DNA from: Corallococcus macrosporus
GTDB lineage: Bacteria; Myxococcota; Myxococcia; Myxococcales; Myxococcaceae
NCBI RefSeq assembly: GCF_017302985.1
Contig: NZ_JAFIMU010000008.1
Coordinates: 62,001-126,000 of the forward strand
Reading direction: 5' to 3'
DNA: 64,000 nucleotides
The notes under the pieces are model-generated. The model worked only from the letters and a program-made list of their open reading frames with translations, had not been told where the DNA came from and did not search any database. How positions within the stretch are numbered: the stretch's first letter is position 1; each line of letters starts with the position of its first letter. A program made the position numbers and the translations under genes. Of the stretch, positions 7,825 to 17,775 are shown one piece after another.

Positions 7825-10800
7825 ATGCGTGTGACTCGGAAAACACCGTTGACGGGAGAGGTGCGTCCGCGAAGGACCACCGGAAGCCGGCGCTGGCTCG
7901 CGGGCGTGGTGGCCGCGCTGGGCCTCTGGGGTTGTGGCGATGCCACCTCCACCGGTGCTGAAGCGCCGGAGCCCGCCGCCAGCCTCCAGACCGCGAAGGA
8001 GGGCCTGACGTGCACGCCCGACGACGTCGCCACCGGCGCGTGGGCCTGTAGCGGTCCACTCACCTACAGCCTGGAGTGCTTCATCGCGAAGCCCTCCGCG
8101 GCGTGCGGCCAGGACACCACGCCGAAGACATGCACCTCCTATGGCACCTGCCAGCACCCGGACTTCGGGCAGGAGCGCATCACGAAGCAGGTGGTGTTCC
8201 CGCTGGACCTGCGCTTCGACTACTCGTGCGAGCCCCAGGCCCAGAGCTACCTGATCGCGAACCTGCCGAACGCGGCGGACCGCGTGGGCGTCACCTGGAC
8301 CTGGCTCATCGGCGGCAAGCCGGGTGGAGGCGAGGAGTCCCTGCTGGGTGGAGGCTCCCGCTCGCTCAAGAGCGGCGGCACGGGCGGGGAGAGCATTGGC
8401 ACGGACTACTGCTACATCACCTATTCCAACTACCCCACCGGGAACATCGCCACGGGCACCGGCCCCCAGTGCGGCACCGTTCAGTCCGCGTGCACGGTGG
8501 CCTGCCAGAACCCGAAGACGTGCCAGGTGAACGGCGCCTGGGTGACGGACGCTGCGCAGTGCGGAACCATGGTCGGCCCCTGCGGCCCCAGCAGCGGCCC
8601 GATGCTCTACAACACCTGCCGGGACGCGACCCACGGCCTGGCGCCGGACGCCGAATGTGGCGAGGGCTTCGTGACCGGCCAGGCGCCCGGCAACTCCACG
8701 CAGGTGCAGGTGGAGGCCCAGGCGGCCGCGCAGTGGACGGCCTCCGGCAGCAAGGGCGCGCCCGTCTATGACGCCCCCATCACCTGCTCGGATTGCAGCC
8801 CCACCTTCTCGCTGTCGGCGCAGGAGCTGAACCGGCGCATCTACGCGGCCATCGCCATGTCCCGGCAGCAGCCCAAGCTGAACCTGCTGGCCGGTGCGGC
8901 GTACACGCTGGCCCGCGACAACCCGGCCCTCACGCAGGCGGAGCTGACCACGCACCTCAACACGCTCTCCACCGCGCTGGGCACGTACGCGTTCGACCCC
9001 GCGAAGGACGGCGCCGGTCCCCTGGTGCACGTGATGCTGCGCATGCTCGTGAAGGCCGAGCCCACCCTGCCCGCCACGTCCATCCCCGGCAAGGCACTGC
9101 GCGCCCACGCGCGTGCACTCCTGGCCAGCATGCAGCGTGGCCTGGACACGCCGCAGGGCCTGGACTCCACCTCCTCGCAGGTGGAGCGCTACGCGGAGGC
9201 CACGGCCTTCACGGAGGAGACCTGGGGCAAGCTGTACGACCTGGCGCAGGGCAACGTCCCGCTGGCCGGCGCGGTGAACAGCGGCGGCATTGGCGCCGGC
9301 GTGGGCGTGCACACCGTCCACACCGCCGCGCAGATGCTGACGTCGAATCCGCTGGGGCCCCTGGCGGGCTTCGTCCTGCCCCGGCTGGTGAACGGCCGGC
9401 TGGTGACGACGCCGGATCAGGCGCGCACCTTCCTGGGGACCGCGAGCACCGCGGGGCTCAACGCCGTGCAGGCGTACTCGGACATGCTCAACAACCTCAA
9501 CATCGCGGAGCAGGCGTACCGGGCGAAGCTCGAGCTGAAGAAGCCCGCGCCGGCCGCGCTGGCCCTGGCGGGTGGTGAAGGGGAGCCGGCCGCCGTGGAT
9601 GCGTCCGCGGAGGAGGCCGCGCTCAAGGCCGCCATCGCGGCCGCGAAGACGCGCCGCACGGAGCTGAAGGACCAGCTCGGCGGCGTGCGCGAGGGCGTGA
9701 CGACGGGCCTGGGCATCATCGCCCAGCTCTTCCGGCTGGACGGGACCGAGGGGTCCGTGCAGTTCGCCAACGACCTGGTGAAGTTCAGCAAGGCGCTCGA
9801 CACCACGCTGGAGGCGGTGTCGAAGTACGCGGAGAGCTCCATCAAGATCGCGGAGAAGGTCGCGGGCGTCCTCAGCCTGGGCGAGAAGGGCTTCCAGATC
9901 GTCAGCGCCGCGGTGTTCAGCGGGCAGATCATCAGCGCCGTGTTCCAGCTCTTCTCCCTGCTGCGCAAGCCGGCGGAGCCGCCCATCGAGCAGGTCATCC
10001 TCGCGGAGGTGAAGAAGTTGCACCAACTGGTGGAACAGATGCAGGGGCGGATGCTCAGCCGCTTCGACCGGGTGGACCGCAAGCTTCACGACATCCACAC
10101 GGACATGCTGTCGCGCTTCGCGCTGGTGGACTGGAACCTGGGCCAGGTGAACCAGAACGTGGAGGAGGTCCAGCAGTCGCTCTACGCGCTCCAGGCGGAC
10201 CTCAACCGCGTGGACCAGAACATGTACGCGTACTTCGAGGACATGAAGGACGACTACTTCACGGGCTCCGCGTGGCTGTACCTGGGCTGGAACCAGCGTC
10301 ACCCCGTGCCGCTGGACTACAACCAGTTCGCGGTCGCGGAGGCGGACTTCTCCCGCTGGGGCGCGCAGGACGCGCGGGACTCCTCCATCCTCGCGGGCAT
10401 CGACGGGCGCGGCTCCAACCCCAACATCAGCCCCGCGGACGAGCTGACCTCCACGGCCCTCTCCCACAACATCAACTACCTGCGGGAGTTCCCCCAGCAG
10501 TTGGGCCTGCCCCGGCTCGCCACGGAGCGGCTGTCCAGCCCCAAGGACTGGATGGCGGGCGCGGAGGCCTACGCGCAGCTCTTCGAGGAGCAGCCGGTGC
10601 ACGGCGCCGCCATGCTGACCACGCGGCACGGGCCGCTCATCACCGCCGGCACGAAGCTGGACACGGCGCTGACGGGCATTGGCAAGCCGCTGTTCGCCGC
10701 GCTGCACACGCGCTACCAGCTGGACTGGGCCACGCTGAAGCTGCTGATCGATCAGTCGGAGACCCAGTGGCGCAACGACCCCAACCGGGGCCTGTACGGC

Positions 10801-11832
10801 ATCGACCTGTGGGGCGCTCCGGAGCAGGAGCCGTCCACGCACGTCCTCAAGCAGGGGGAGAAGCCCGTCGTGCCGTGCGGCGGCGGCCAGTGGGGCGACT
10901 GGAACGGGGACGGCGTGGCGGACGTGCCGTACGTGGACCCGGCGCGCTGGAACCACGACGTGCTGCGCCCGCTGCTCATCGCGGACAACATGAACGTGGA
11001 CCAGGCCTCCATCGACCTGTGCGGTGAGGGCAGCTGGCAGCTCTACTCGGAGGTCTTCACGGGCCTGGGCGGCATGTACGAGCGCAAGTACCGGCTGCAG
11101 TCCAACGTCTACGTCCGCTACACGTACCGGGACCCGGCCACGAACACGGTGAAGTCGGAGAAGATCTACGGCCACATCTTCACCGGCGGCCAGGAGTTCA
11201 CGGTGCTGGTGCGCGGGACGGACCGGCCCACGTACAACCCCAACAACACCCAGAACCCGCAGGAGTGGATGGCGAAGCGCTGGGGCTACGTGCAGTGGAA
11301 CATCGCGCCCACGAACTACCCCATGGGGGACGCGGTGCGCTCCAGCGTGCGCACCCGGATGGTGCAGGTGCTCAAGGACCAGCAGAAGCAGTTCTACGGC
11401 TCCATCGCGACGCGGATGGCACAGGGCGGAGACCCCCTGCAGGTCCAGGCGAAGCAACTGACGGGCACGTGGCTGGTGTGGCAGACCTACGTGGCGCTGG
11501 CGCTGCCGCTGTCCGTGGAGCACGACGAGCACCTGCGCGGCCTGCTGTACGGCGACGACTCGGTGCTGTCCGGCTACGACACCCTGCTGAGCGTGGAGGT
11601 GGCGCCGGTGATGAACGACGTGCAGGACATGTACTCGTTGTTCAGCGTGGCCGCCGCCCCGCCCGCCTACAACATCCTGGCGGACCTGGCCCCGGCGGTG
11701 ACGTCGCGCGCGGACCGGCTGAAGGCCGCCGTGGACGCCTCGCTGGACGCCCAGTCCACCTCCGGCGGTCCGGAGGCAAGCGCCTGGACGGAGGCGACGC
11801 TGCTCCGCCTGCGGCTCAGCATCCCGCAGTAA
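7825..11832 (+). CDS. Giant lipoprotein, paralogue 1
   Basis: 1,335-aa predicted lipoprotein of no family I recognise. ATG at 7825 follows GGGGGAG. The leader has a twin-Arg-like start and the lipobox LGLWGC. Parts in order: a Cys-rich region (about residues 50-310, with repeated short Cys motifs such as TCTPDD, PKTCTSYGTC and NPKTCQVNG); a helical region (about 320-600); a charged A/K-rich linker; a hydrophobic stretch near residues 689-713 (GFQIVSAAVFSGQIISAVF); a long amphipathic coiled-coil-like segment (about 720-815, with regular RVD, NQN and QSL spacing); then a mixed C-terminal domain of about 500 residues ending LRLSIPQ. The paralogue at 18786 is collinear almost throughout. A hydrophobic hairpin next to long helices would fit a membrane-inserting helical protein, but this is conjecture. 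Confidence 0.8.
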   Translation: MRVTRKTPLTGEVRPRRTTGSRRWLAGVVAALGLWGCGDATSTGAEAPEPAASLQTAKEGLTCTPDDVATGAWACSGPLTYSLECFIAKPSAACGQDTTPKTCTSYGTCQHPDFGQERITKQVVFPLDLRFDYSCEPQAQSYLIANLPNAADRVGVTWTWLIGGKPGGGEESLLGGGSRSLKSGGTGGESIGTDYCYITYSNYPTGNIATGTGPQCGTVQSACTVACQNPKTCQVNGAWVTDAAQCGTMVGPCGPSSGPMLYNTCRDATHGLAPDAECGEGFVTGQAPGNSTQVQVEAQAAAQWTASGSKGAPVYDAPITCSDCSPTFSLSAQELNRRIYAAIAMSRQQPKLNLLAGAAYTLARDNPALTQAELTTHLNTLSTALGTYAFDPAKDGAGPLVHVMLRMLVKAEPTLPATSIPGKALRAHARALLASMQRGLDTPQGLDSTSSQVERYAEATAFTEETWGKLYDLAQGNVPLAGAVNSGGIGAGVGVHTVHTAAQMLTSNPLGPLAGFVLPRLVNGRLVTTPDQARTFLGTASTAGLNAVQAYSDMLNNLNIAEQAYRAKLELKKPAPAALALAGGEGEPAAVDASAEEAALKAAIAAAKTRRTELKDQLGGVREGVTTGLGIIAQLFRLDGTEGSVQFANDLVKFSKALDTTLEAVSKYAESSIKIAEKVAGVLSLGEKGFQIVSAAVFSGQIISAVFQLFSLLRKPAEPPIEQVILAEVKKLHQLVEQMQGRMLSRFDRVDRKLHDIHTDMLSRFALVDWNLGQVNQNVEEVQQSLYALQADLNRVDQNMYAYFEDMKDDYFTGSAWLYLGWNQRHPVPLDYNQFAVAEADFSRWGAQDARDSSILAGIDGRGSNPNISPADELTSTALSHNINYLREFPQQLGLPRLATERLSSPKDWMAGAEAYAQLFEEQPVHGAAMLTTRHGPLITAGTKLDTALTGIGKPLFAALHTRYQLDWATLKLLIDQSETQWRNDPNRGLYGIDLWGAPEQEPSTHVLKQGEKPVVPCGGGQWGDWNGDGVADVPYVDPARWNHDVLRPLLIADNMNVDQASIDLCGEGSWQLYSEVFTGLGGMYERKYRLQSNVYVRYTYRDPATNTVKSEKIYGHIFTGGQEFTVLVRGTDRPTYNPNNTQNPQEWMAKRWGYVQWNIAPTNYPMGDAVRSSVRTRMVQVLKDQQKQFYGSIATRMAQGGDPLQVQAKQLTGTWLVWQTYVALALPLSVEHDEHLRGLLYGDDSVLSGYDTLLSVEVAPVMNDVQDMYSLFSVAAAPPAYNILADLAPAVTSRADRLKAAVDASLDAQSTSGGPEASAWTEATLLRLRLSIPQ

Positions 11833-11855
11833 CGCAAAGCCACGCATGAAACAGG

Positions 11856-11889
11856 CACGGGCCGCGGGGACATCACCCCGCGGCCCGTG
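11856..11889 (+). terminator. Terminator of giant lipoprotein 1
   Basis: Perfect 14-bp stem (CACGGGCCGCGGGG / CCCCGCGGCCCGTG), six-base loop, followed by TCATTT. Both stem arms recur exactly after paralogue 2 at 22707, showing that the duplication included the 3' flank. Confidence 0.85.
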
Positions 11890-12190
11890 TCATTTCAGGT
11901 CAGGAGTTCACAGGGGGGATGAAGGGCGACAACTGTGAGCCCAGGTGCTGGAGATGGCGGTGCCGAGCACCACCATGTTCTCCATCCAGATTCTGGCTGT
12001 GTATGAATTTCGCACTCCCTCCTGGCGATTCGGCCGGAACAGGGACGCGAGCCTCCCTTGATAGTCAGGGCCGCCGTGGACACGGTTTAGACGTGGGTGG
12101 CGCCGCCTCCAGGAAAGCCGGACACAGGGGCCAATCAAACACCCAGCTGTCACCCACGAGGTGAGAGGCGGCAGGGGAAAGGAAGAAGCC
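11890..12190. other. Gene-poor spacer
   Basis: No convincing gene. Short open frames on both strands here lack ribosome sites and recognisable content. The base composition is less GC-rich than the flanks, continuing into the next two small genes, which suggests that this stretch came in with them. Confidence 0.5.
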
Positions 12191-12397
12191 ATGAAGCGGT
12201 TTCAAATCGGCGACATCGTGAAACTCAAAACCGGCGGTCCAGCGATGACGGTGCAGGCGTTGACTCCCGGCGGTCCGCGTTGCCAGTGGTTTGCCGGCAG
12301 AAAGCTGGAGCAAAGTGTATTCCCGTCAGCCTCGCTGGAGCCCACCTCGGTGAAGCCGCAGATCCCAGATCCCGGCAGTGGCGGAGCGGGCTCGTGA
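12191..12397 (+). CDS. YodC-like DUF2158 protein
   Basis: 68-aa protein that matches the small YodC/DUF2158 family well: IGDIVKLKTGGPAMTV at the N terminus, then CQWFAG and a terminal FPSASLEP, an SH3-like beta fold of unknown function. ATG at 12191 after AAAGGAAG; the frame is open from 12161 but only this start has a ribosome site. The stop overlaps the GTG of the next gene (GTGA), indicating translational coupling. Lower GC than the neighbouring genes and possibly acquired. Family solid, biological role unknown. Confidence 0.8.
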   Translation: MKRFQIGDIVKLKTGGPAMTVQALTPGGPRCQWFAGRKLEQSVFPSASLEPTSVKPQIPDPGSGGAGS

Positions 12398-12660
12398 CTT
12401 CCGTAGAGGTGGCCGGTTGGATGATGGCCCATCTCCACCGCGACGGCTGTGTCTACCAAGACGACGTCGTCGACATGCTCACGAAACACGGCGCAGACGC
12501 CTTGCTGCGAGAGAATGCCGACGGCAATCCAGTTCTCGGAAAGCCGGTCCTCGATGCCTTCATGAGCGTCTCGGCTGAGACGGTTGTGTGGGTCAAGCCG
12601 GAGCGCTACTGGCGGTGGCGTGTTGCCGAAGATGAGATGGGTCGCGAACAACGCGGCTGA
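12394..12660 (+). CDS. Small protein coupled to the DUF2158 gene
   Basis: 88-aa protein beginning at GTG 12394, four bases inside the preceding gene. The pattern WMxxxLxRDGCVYQDDVVDML, then GNPVLGKPVLDAF and a final ETVVWVKPERYWRWR is what I associate with a small uncharacterised family (DUF6953 by memory; the number should be checked). Likely a compact alpha-beta domain in the cytoplasm. With its upstream partner it forms a two-gene unit of lower GC placed directly before a truncated acyl-CoA dehydrogenase, so the pair may be an inserted cassette. Confidence 0.7.
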   Translation: MTSVEVAGWMMAHLHRDGCVYQDDVVDMLTKHGADALLRENADGNPVLGKPVLDAFMSVSAETVVWVKPERYWRWRVAEDEMGREQRG

Positions 12661-12876
12661 AGAGACAGGCGAGCGGCCTCGGCGCCATGAAGGACGAATG
12701 GCCGCGGAGACAGGGTCAGGCTTGCGCCGGATGTGCCGCGCAAGGGCCAGGAGGACACCGCGTCAGCCGCCCGAGCCCGCGTTCGAACTGGACAGCCAGT
12801 TCATCTGAAGCCATGCGCCTGCTCGGCGAGCGTCCCTGCGCGGAGGTCTCCACCGAAGGACTGGGCGTCCGACCCG

Positions 12877-13032
12877 GCTTGCCTCACAGTGGACCGGTGC
12901 CTCCAGCTGTCCGGCGGGTACGGCGATATGAAGGAATATCCCATCGCCCATCTGTTCGCGGACACGCGCGTCCTGCGAATCTTCGCCGGCGCGAACGAGG
13001 TCATGAAGGAACTCGTCGCCCGGTCCCTGTAG
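12877..13032 (+). pseudogene. C-terminal remnant of an acyl-CoA dehydrogenase
   Basis: The last about 45 codons before the TAG at 13030 translate to a typical acyl-CoA dehydrogenase tail: LQLSGGYGDMKEYPIAHLF, then ADTRVLRIFAGANEVMKEL and VARSL. The upstream frame (12733 onward) shows no dehydrogenase sequence, so about nine tenths of the gene is missing. It sits 30 bp before the thiolase gene, where an intact acyl-CoA dehydrogenase would make sense as the first gene of a beta-oxidation operon. Most likely a 5' deletion or replacement linked to arrival of the two small genes upstream. I see no frameshifted N-terminal portion in the window. Confidence 0.8.
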
Positions 13033-13062
13033 CGTCCTCCCCTTCTCACAAGGAGGCTCCCC

Positions 13063-14274
<1,212 letters not shown>

Positions 14275-14312
14275 ACCCTCCCTTCCCTTTCTAAAGACAT
14301 CCGAGCAAAGCC

Positions 14313-16490
14313 ATGAGCGAACAGAACACCCTGCGCTGGGAACAGGACGCGGACGGCATCGTCGTCTTGACGATGGACGACCCCTCCCAGTCCGCCAACA
14401 CCATGAACGCCGCCTACGTGAAGTCCATGCGCGCGGCGGTGGACCGGCTGGTGAAGGAGAAGGCCTCCATCACCGGCGTCGTCATCACCTCCGCGAAGAA
14501 GACCTTCTTCGCGGGCGGCGACCTCAACGACCTGCGCGACGTGAAGAAGGAAGCGGCGGCGCAGGTCTTCAACCTGGGCCAGGAGATCAAGGCGCAGCTG
14601 CGCGCGCTGGAGACGCTGGGCAAGCCCGTGGTCGCGGCCATCAACGGCGCGGCGCTGGGCGGCGGCCTGGAGATCGCGCTGGCGTGTCACCGCCGCATCA
14701 TCGCGGACGTGAAGGGCGCGCAGGTGGGCCTGCCGGAGGTGACGCTGGGCCTGTTGCCCGGTGGCGGCGGCGTGGTGCGCACCGTGCGCATGCTGGGCAT
14801 CACGGACGCCCTGATGAAGGTCCTGCTCCAGGGCCAGCGCTACCGCCCCCAGGAGGCGAAGGAGCTGGGGCTGGTGCATGAGGTGGTGCCGTCCGTGGAC
14901 GCGCTCCTGCCCGCGGCCAAGGCGTGGGTGAAGGCGAACCCGGCGGCGCAGCAGCCGTGGGACCAGAAGGGCTACAAGATTCCGGGCGGCACGCCGTCCC
15001 ACCCGGCCTTCGCGGCCAACCTGCCCGCGTTCCCCGCCAACCTGCGCAAGCAGCTCAAGGGCGCGAACATGCCCGCGCCGCGCGCCATCATGGCCGTGGC
15101 GGTGGAGAGCACGCAGGTGGACGTGGACACCGCGTTCACCATCGAGTCGCGCTACTTCACGGAGCTGGTCGTCGGCCAGGTCGCGAAGAACATGATCCAG
15201 GCGTTCTTCTTCGACATGCAGCACATCAACTCCGGCGGCGGCCGCCCCAAGGGCTTCCCGCAACACACCGCGAAGAAGGTCGGCGTGCTGGGCGCGGGCA
15301 TGATGGGCGCCGGCATCGCGTACGTGTGCGCCAAGGCCGGCATCGACGTGGTGCTCAAGGACGTGAGCCTCGCGGCCGCGGAGAAGGGCAAGGGCTACTC
15401 CGTCAAGCTGGTGGAGAAGGCCGTCGCCAAGGGCTCCACCACGAAGGAGAAGGGCGACGCGCTGCTCGCGCGCATCACCCCCGCGGAGGACCCGGCCGCG
15501 CTCGCGGGCTGCGACCTGGTCATCGAGGCCGTCTTCGAGGACGTGAAGCTCAAGCACAAGGTCTTCCAGGAGATCCAGGGCGTGGTGGCGCCGGACGCGG
15601 TGCTGGGGTCCAACACCTCCACCCTGCCCATCACCCTGCTGGCCGAAGGCGTGTCGCGCCCGCCGGACTTCGTGGGCATGCACTTCTTCTCCCCCGTGGA
15701 CAAGATGCCGCTCTTGGAGCTCATCGCGGGCAAGCAGACCAGCGACGCGACGCTGGCGAAGGCCATCGACATCGCGGTGCAGATTGGCAAGACGCCCATC
15801 GTCGTCAACGACAGCCGAGGCTTCTTCACCAGCCGCGTCATCGGCACGTTCCTCAACGAGGCCATCGCCATGGTGGGCGAGGGCATCGCGCCCGCGTCCA
15901 TTGAGCAGGCGGGCCTCCAGGCGGGCTACCCCGCCGCCCCGCTCCAGCTGGTGGACGAGCTCACGCTGACGCTGCCCCGGAAGATCCGCCAGGAGACGAA
16001 GGCGGCCGTGGAGGCCGCGGGCCAGCCGTGGCAGGACCACGGCAGCTACGCGGTCATGGACGCGATGATTGATCAGCACGGCCGCAAGGGCCGCTCCACC
16101 GGCGGCGGGTTCTACGACTACGCGGACGGAAAGCGGACGAACCTCTGGCCGGGGCTGACGCAGCACTACACGAAGCCCGGGCACACCATCCCCTTCGAGG
16201 ACATGAAGGAGCGGATGCTGTTCGCGGAGGCCATCGACACGGTGCGCTGCTTCGATGAAGGCGTGCTGCGCTCGGTCGCGGACGCGAACGTGGGCTCCAT
16301 CCTGGGCATCGGCTTCCCGCCGTGGACCGGCGGCGTCGTGCAGTACATCAACGGCTACGAGGGCCCGTCCGGCACGGGGCCTCGCGGCTTCGTCACCCGC
16401 GCGCGCCAGCTCGCGGAGCGCTACGGGAAGCATTTCCTGCCGCCCGCGTCGCTCGTGGAGAAGGCAGAACGGGGCGAGCTGCTGAAGTAG
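14313..16490 (+). CDS. fadJ: Fatty oxidation complex alpha subunit (enoyl-CoA hydratase / 3-hydroxyacyl-CoA dehydrogenase)
   Basis: 725-aa bifunctional enzyme catalysing the hydration and NAD-dependent oxidation steps of beta-oxidation. N-terminal crotonase domain (about residues 1-200) shows the oxyanion-hole region NGAALGGGLEIAL and PEVTLGLLPGGGG with the two acidic residues expected of hydratases. The Rossmann domain starts near residue 322 with GVLGAGMMGAGIA; the dehydrogenase motif GMHFFSPVDKMPL and the C-terminal helical domains follow. Length matches the family (about 715-730). Partner of the thiolase 38 bp upstream. Could also be named fadB. Followed by a strong hairpin terminator. 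Confidence 0.92.
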   Translation: MSEQNTLRWEQDADGIVVLTMDDPSQSANTMNAAYVKSMRAAVDRLVKEKASITGVVITSAKKTFFAGGDLNDLRDVKKEAAAQVFNLGQEIKAQLRALETLGKPVVAAINGAALGGGLEIALACHRRIIADVKGAQVGLPEVTLGLLPGGGGVVRTVRMLGITDALMKVLLQGQRYRPQEAKELGLVHEVVPSVDALLPAAKAWVKANPAAQQPWDQKGYKIPGGTPSHPAFAANLPAFPANLRKQLKGANMPAPRAIMAVAVESTQVDVDTAFTIESRYFTELVVGQVAKNMIQAFFFDMQHINSGGGRPKGFPQHTAKKVGVLGAGMMGAGIAYVCAKAGIDVVLKDVSLAAAEKGKGYSVKLVEKAVAKGSTTKEKGDALLARITPAEDPAALAGCDLVIEAVFEDVKLKHKVFQEIQGVVAPDAVLGSNTSTLPITLLAEGVSRPPDFVGMHFFSPVDKMPLLELIAGKQTSDATLAKAIDIAVQIGKTPIVVNDSRGFFTSRVIGTFLNEAIAMVGEGIAPASIEQAGLQAGYPAAPLQLVDELTLTLPRKIRQETKAAVEAAGQPWQDHGSYAVMDAMIDQHGRKGRSTGGGFYDYADGKRTNLWPGLTQHYTKPGHTIPFEDMKERMLFAEAIDTVRCFDEGVLRSVADANVGSILGIGFPPWTGGVVQYINGYEGPSGTGPRGFVTRARQLAERYGKHFLPPASLVEKAERGELLK

Positions 16491-16525
16491 CCCATCCCCC
16501 ACCATCGGGAGCTGAAGACGTCCCT

Positions 16526-16556
16526 CCAGGGCGCGACGCGCATCCTCGCGCCCTGG
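16526..16556 (+). terminator. Terminator of the fad operon
   Basis: Perfect 11-bp stem (CCAGGGCGCGA / TCGCGCCCTGG) with a nine-base loop, 35 bp after the fadJ stop. A C-rich run follows it rather than T residues. Confidence 0.65.
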
Positions 16557-16773
16557 TCCCCCCCCGTGGATGCCCCCGTCCCGGGGTGCTCAATACGCAC
16601 CGCGTCAGCATGGCGGTGACACCTGACACTGTGTTGGGACATCGCGGGTTTTACTTAGCTGGCCGAGTAGACCCGTCCAGGTCGGTTCAACCCCTCACGT
16701 CAGGGTAAAGGTTTACAAGCACGGCGCTCGTTAGGCTTCACAGTCGTCGCAATGCCCTGTGGGGGGGATTCAC

Positions 16774-17730
16774 ATGAAGACTCAGACGTCGAGCATGGAC
16801 CGTGCCGTGGCATTCCTTTGCTTGGGGCTGCTGCTGGGCGTGGGAGGCTGCGCCAGCAGCGAAGCGGATGCTCCGGAGCTGGGTGAACGCTCACAGGAGG
16901 CCATCGCGACCAACGGGCTGTCGACGAACGGGTTGTCGACGAATGGCCTGTCCACCAACGGCCTCTCCACGAATGGCCTGTCGACGAATGGGCTCTCCAC
17001 CAACGGGCTGGCGGCCACGTCGTTCAAGAACTGGTTCAACGGCAACGCGTCCGTCACCTACTCGGACATGGTGATGAAGTACGTCGTCGCCTGCGCCCTG
17101 CCCGCGGGCCAGACGCGCGTGTGGACCAACCCCACCACGGGCGTCACCTACACCTGGCCGGGACGCCTGGGGCTGGCCACCGCGTGGGCCCAGGGTTCCG
17201 CCGCCACGGTGGCGGAGCAGCAGCGGCTGTCCGCCTGCCTCGCCGCGCACGTCAACAAGCTGGGCTACTCGGTTCCCATCTCCGTCCGGGGCCGCGACTC
17301 CACGGGTGGGGCCATCCCCATGGCGTCCGGAGAGGCCACGGATTTCCCGGAGAAGGAGGCCTGCTTCTTCGGCAACCTGTTCACCACCGAGGGCATCTAC
17401 GTCGGCAATGACCGCGTCCTGAGGAAGGACGAGAGCACCACCCGGGGTTGCGCGCTCTCCGCCAAGGGGACCGGTGAGGACACGGGGTGCGCCCCGATCG
17501 TGCACGTGGGCCAGTGCGCCACCCTCTGCACCCGCGACGCGACGCACTCCTTCTGGGAGCGCTGTGTCGTCAACGGCATCACCTATCAGCCCCTCACCAC
17601 CCAGCTGCGCTCCCAGGACATCTACAGCTGCGGCGATGGGACCTGCCAGGTCACCGAGTCGTGCGGCACGGGCAAGACCTATGACAACTGCGCCAGCGAT
17701 TGCCTGGCCTGCGGCACCACGCGGAAGTGA
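16774..17730 (+). CDS. Lipoprotein with seven tandem TNGLS repeats
   Basis: 318-aa predicted lipoprotein. ATG at 16774 lies a few bases after a run of seven G residues that is the only ribosome-site candidate. Leader ends LLLGVGGC. Residues about 45-79 are seven pentapeptide repeats (ATNGL then STNGL), probably an extended surface linker. The remainder (about 240 residues) carries many Cys residues (ACALPAG, RLSACLAAH, KEACFFGN, RGCALS, GCAPIVHVGQCATLCT, CGDGTCQ and a C-terminal ESCGTGKTYDNCASDC), consistent with a disulphide-rich extracellular domain. NGL-repeat lipoproteins are, to my knowledge, common in myxobacteria; function unknown. Confidence 0.85.
   Translation: MKTQTSSMDRAVAFLCLGLLLGVGGCASSEADAPELGERSQEAIATNGLSTNGLSTNGLSTNGLSTNGLSTNGLSTNGLAATSFKNWFNGNASVTYSDMVMKYVVACALPAGQTRVWTNPTTGVTYTWPGRLGLATAWAQGSAATVAEQQRLSACLAAHVNKLGYSVPISVRGRDSTGGAIPMASGEATDFPEKEACFFGNLFTTEGIYVGNDRVLRKDESTTRGCALSAKGTGEDTGCAPIVHVGQCATLCTRDATHSFWERCVVNGITYQPLTTQLRSQDIYSCGDGTCQVTESCGTGKTYDNCASDCLACGTTRK
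16906..17010 (+). repeat. Seven 15-bp tandem repeats
   Basis: Seven in-frame copies of a 15-bp unit coding TNGL(S/A), with synonymous third-position changes between copies. The divergence at silent sites suggests an old array under protein-level selection, although copy number could still change by slippage. Confidence 0.93.
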
Positions 17731-17775
17731 GGGGAGGGATTGACTGGCAAACGGCGACACCTGTCTGATTGAAGC

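Noticed and set aside
7804-11847. Very long minus-strand open frame (1,347 codons) opposite giant lipoprotein 1
   Set aside because: High GC makes antisense frames open by default; the translation is Arg/Gly/Val/His-rich and repetitive, with no domain, whereas the plus strand has leader, ribosome site and paralogue.
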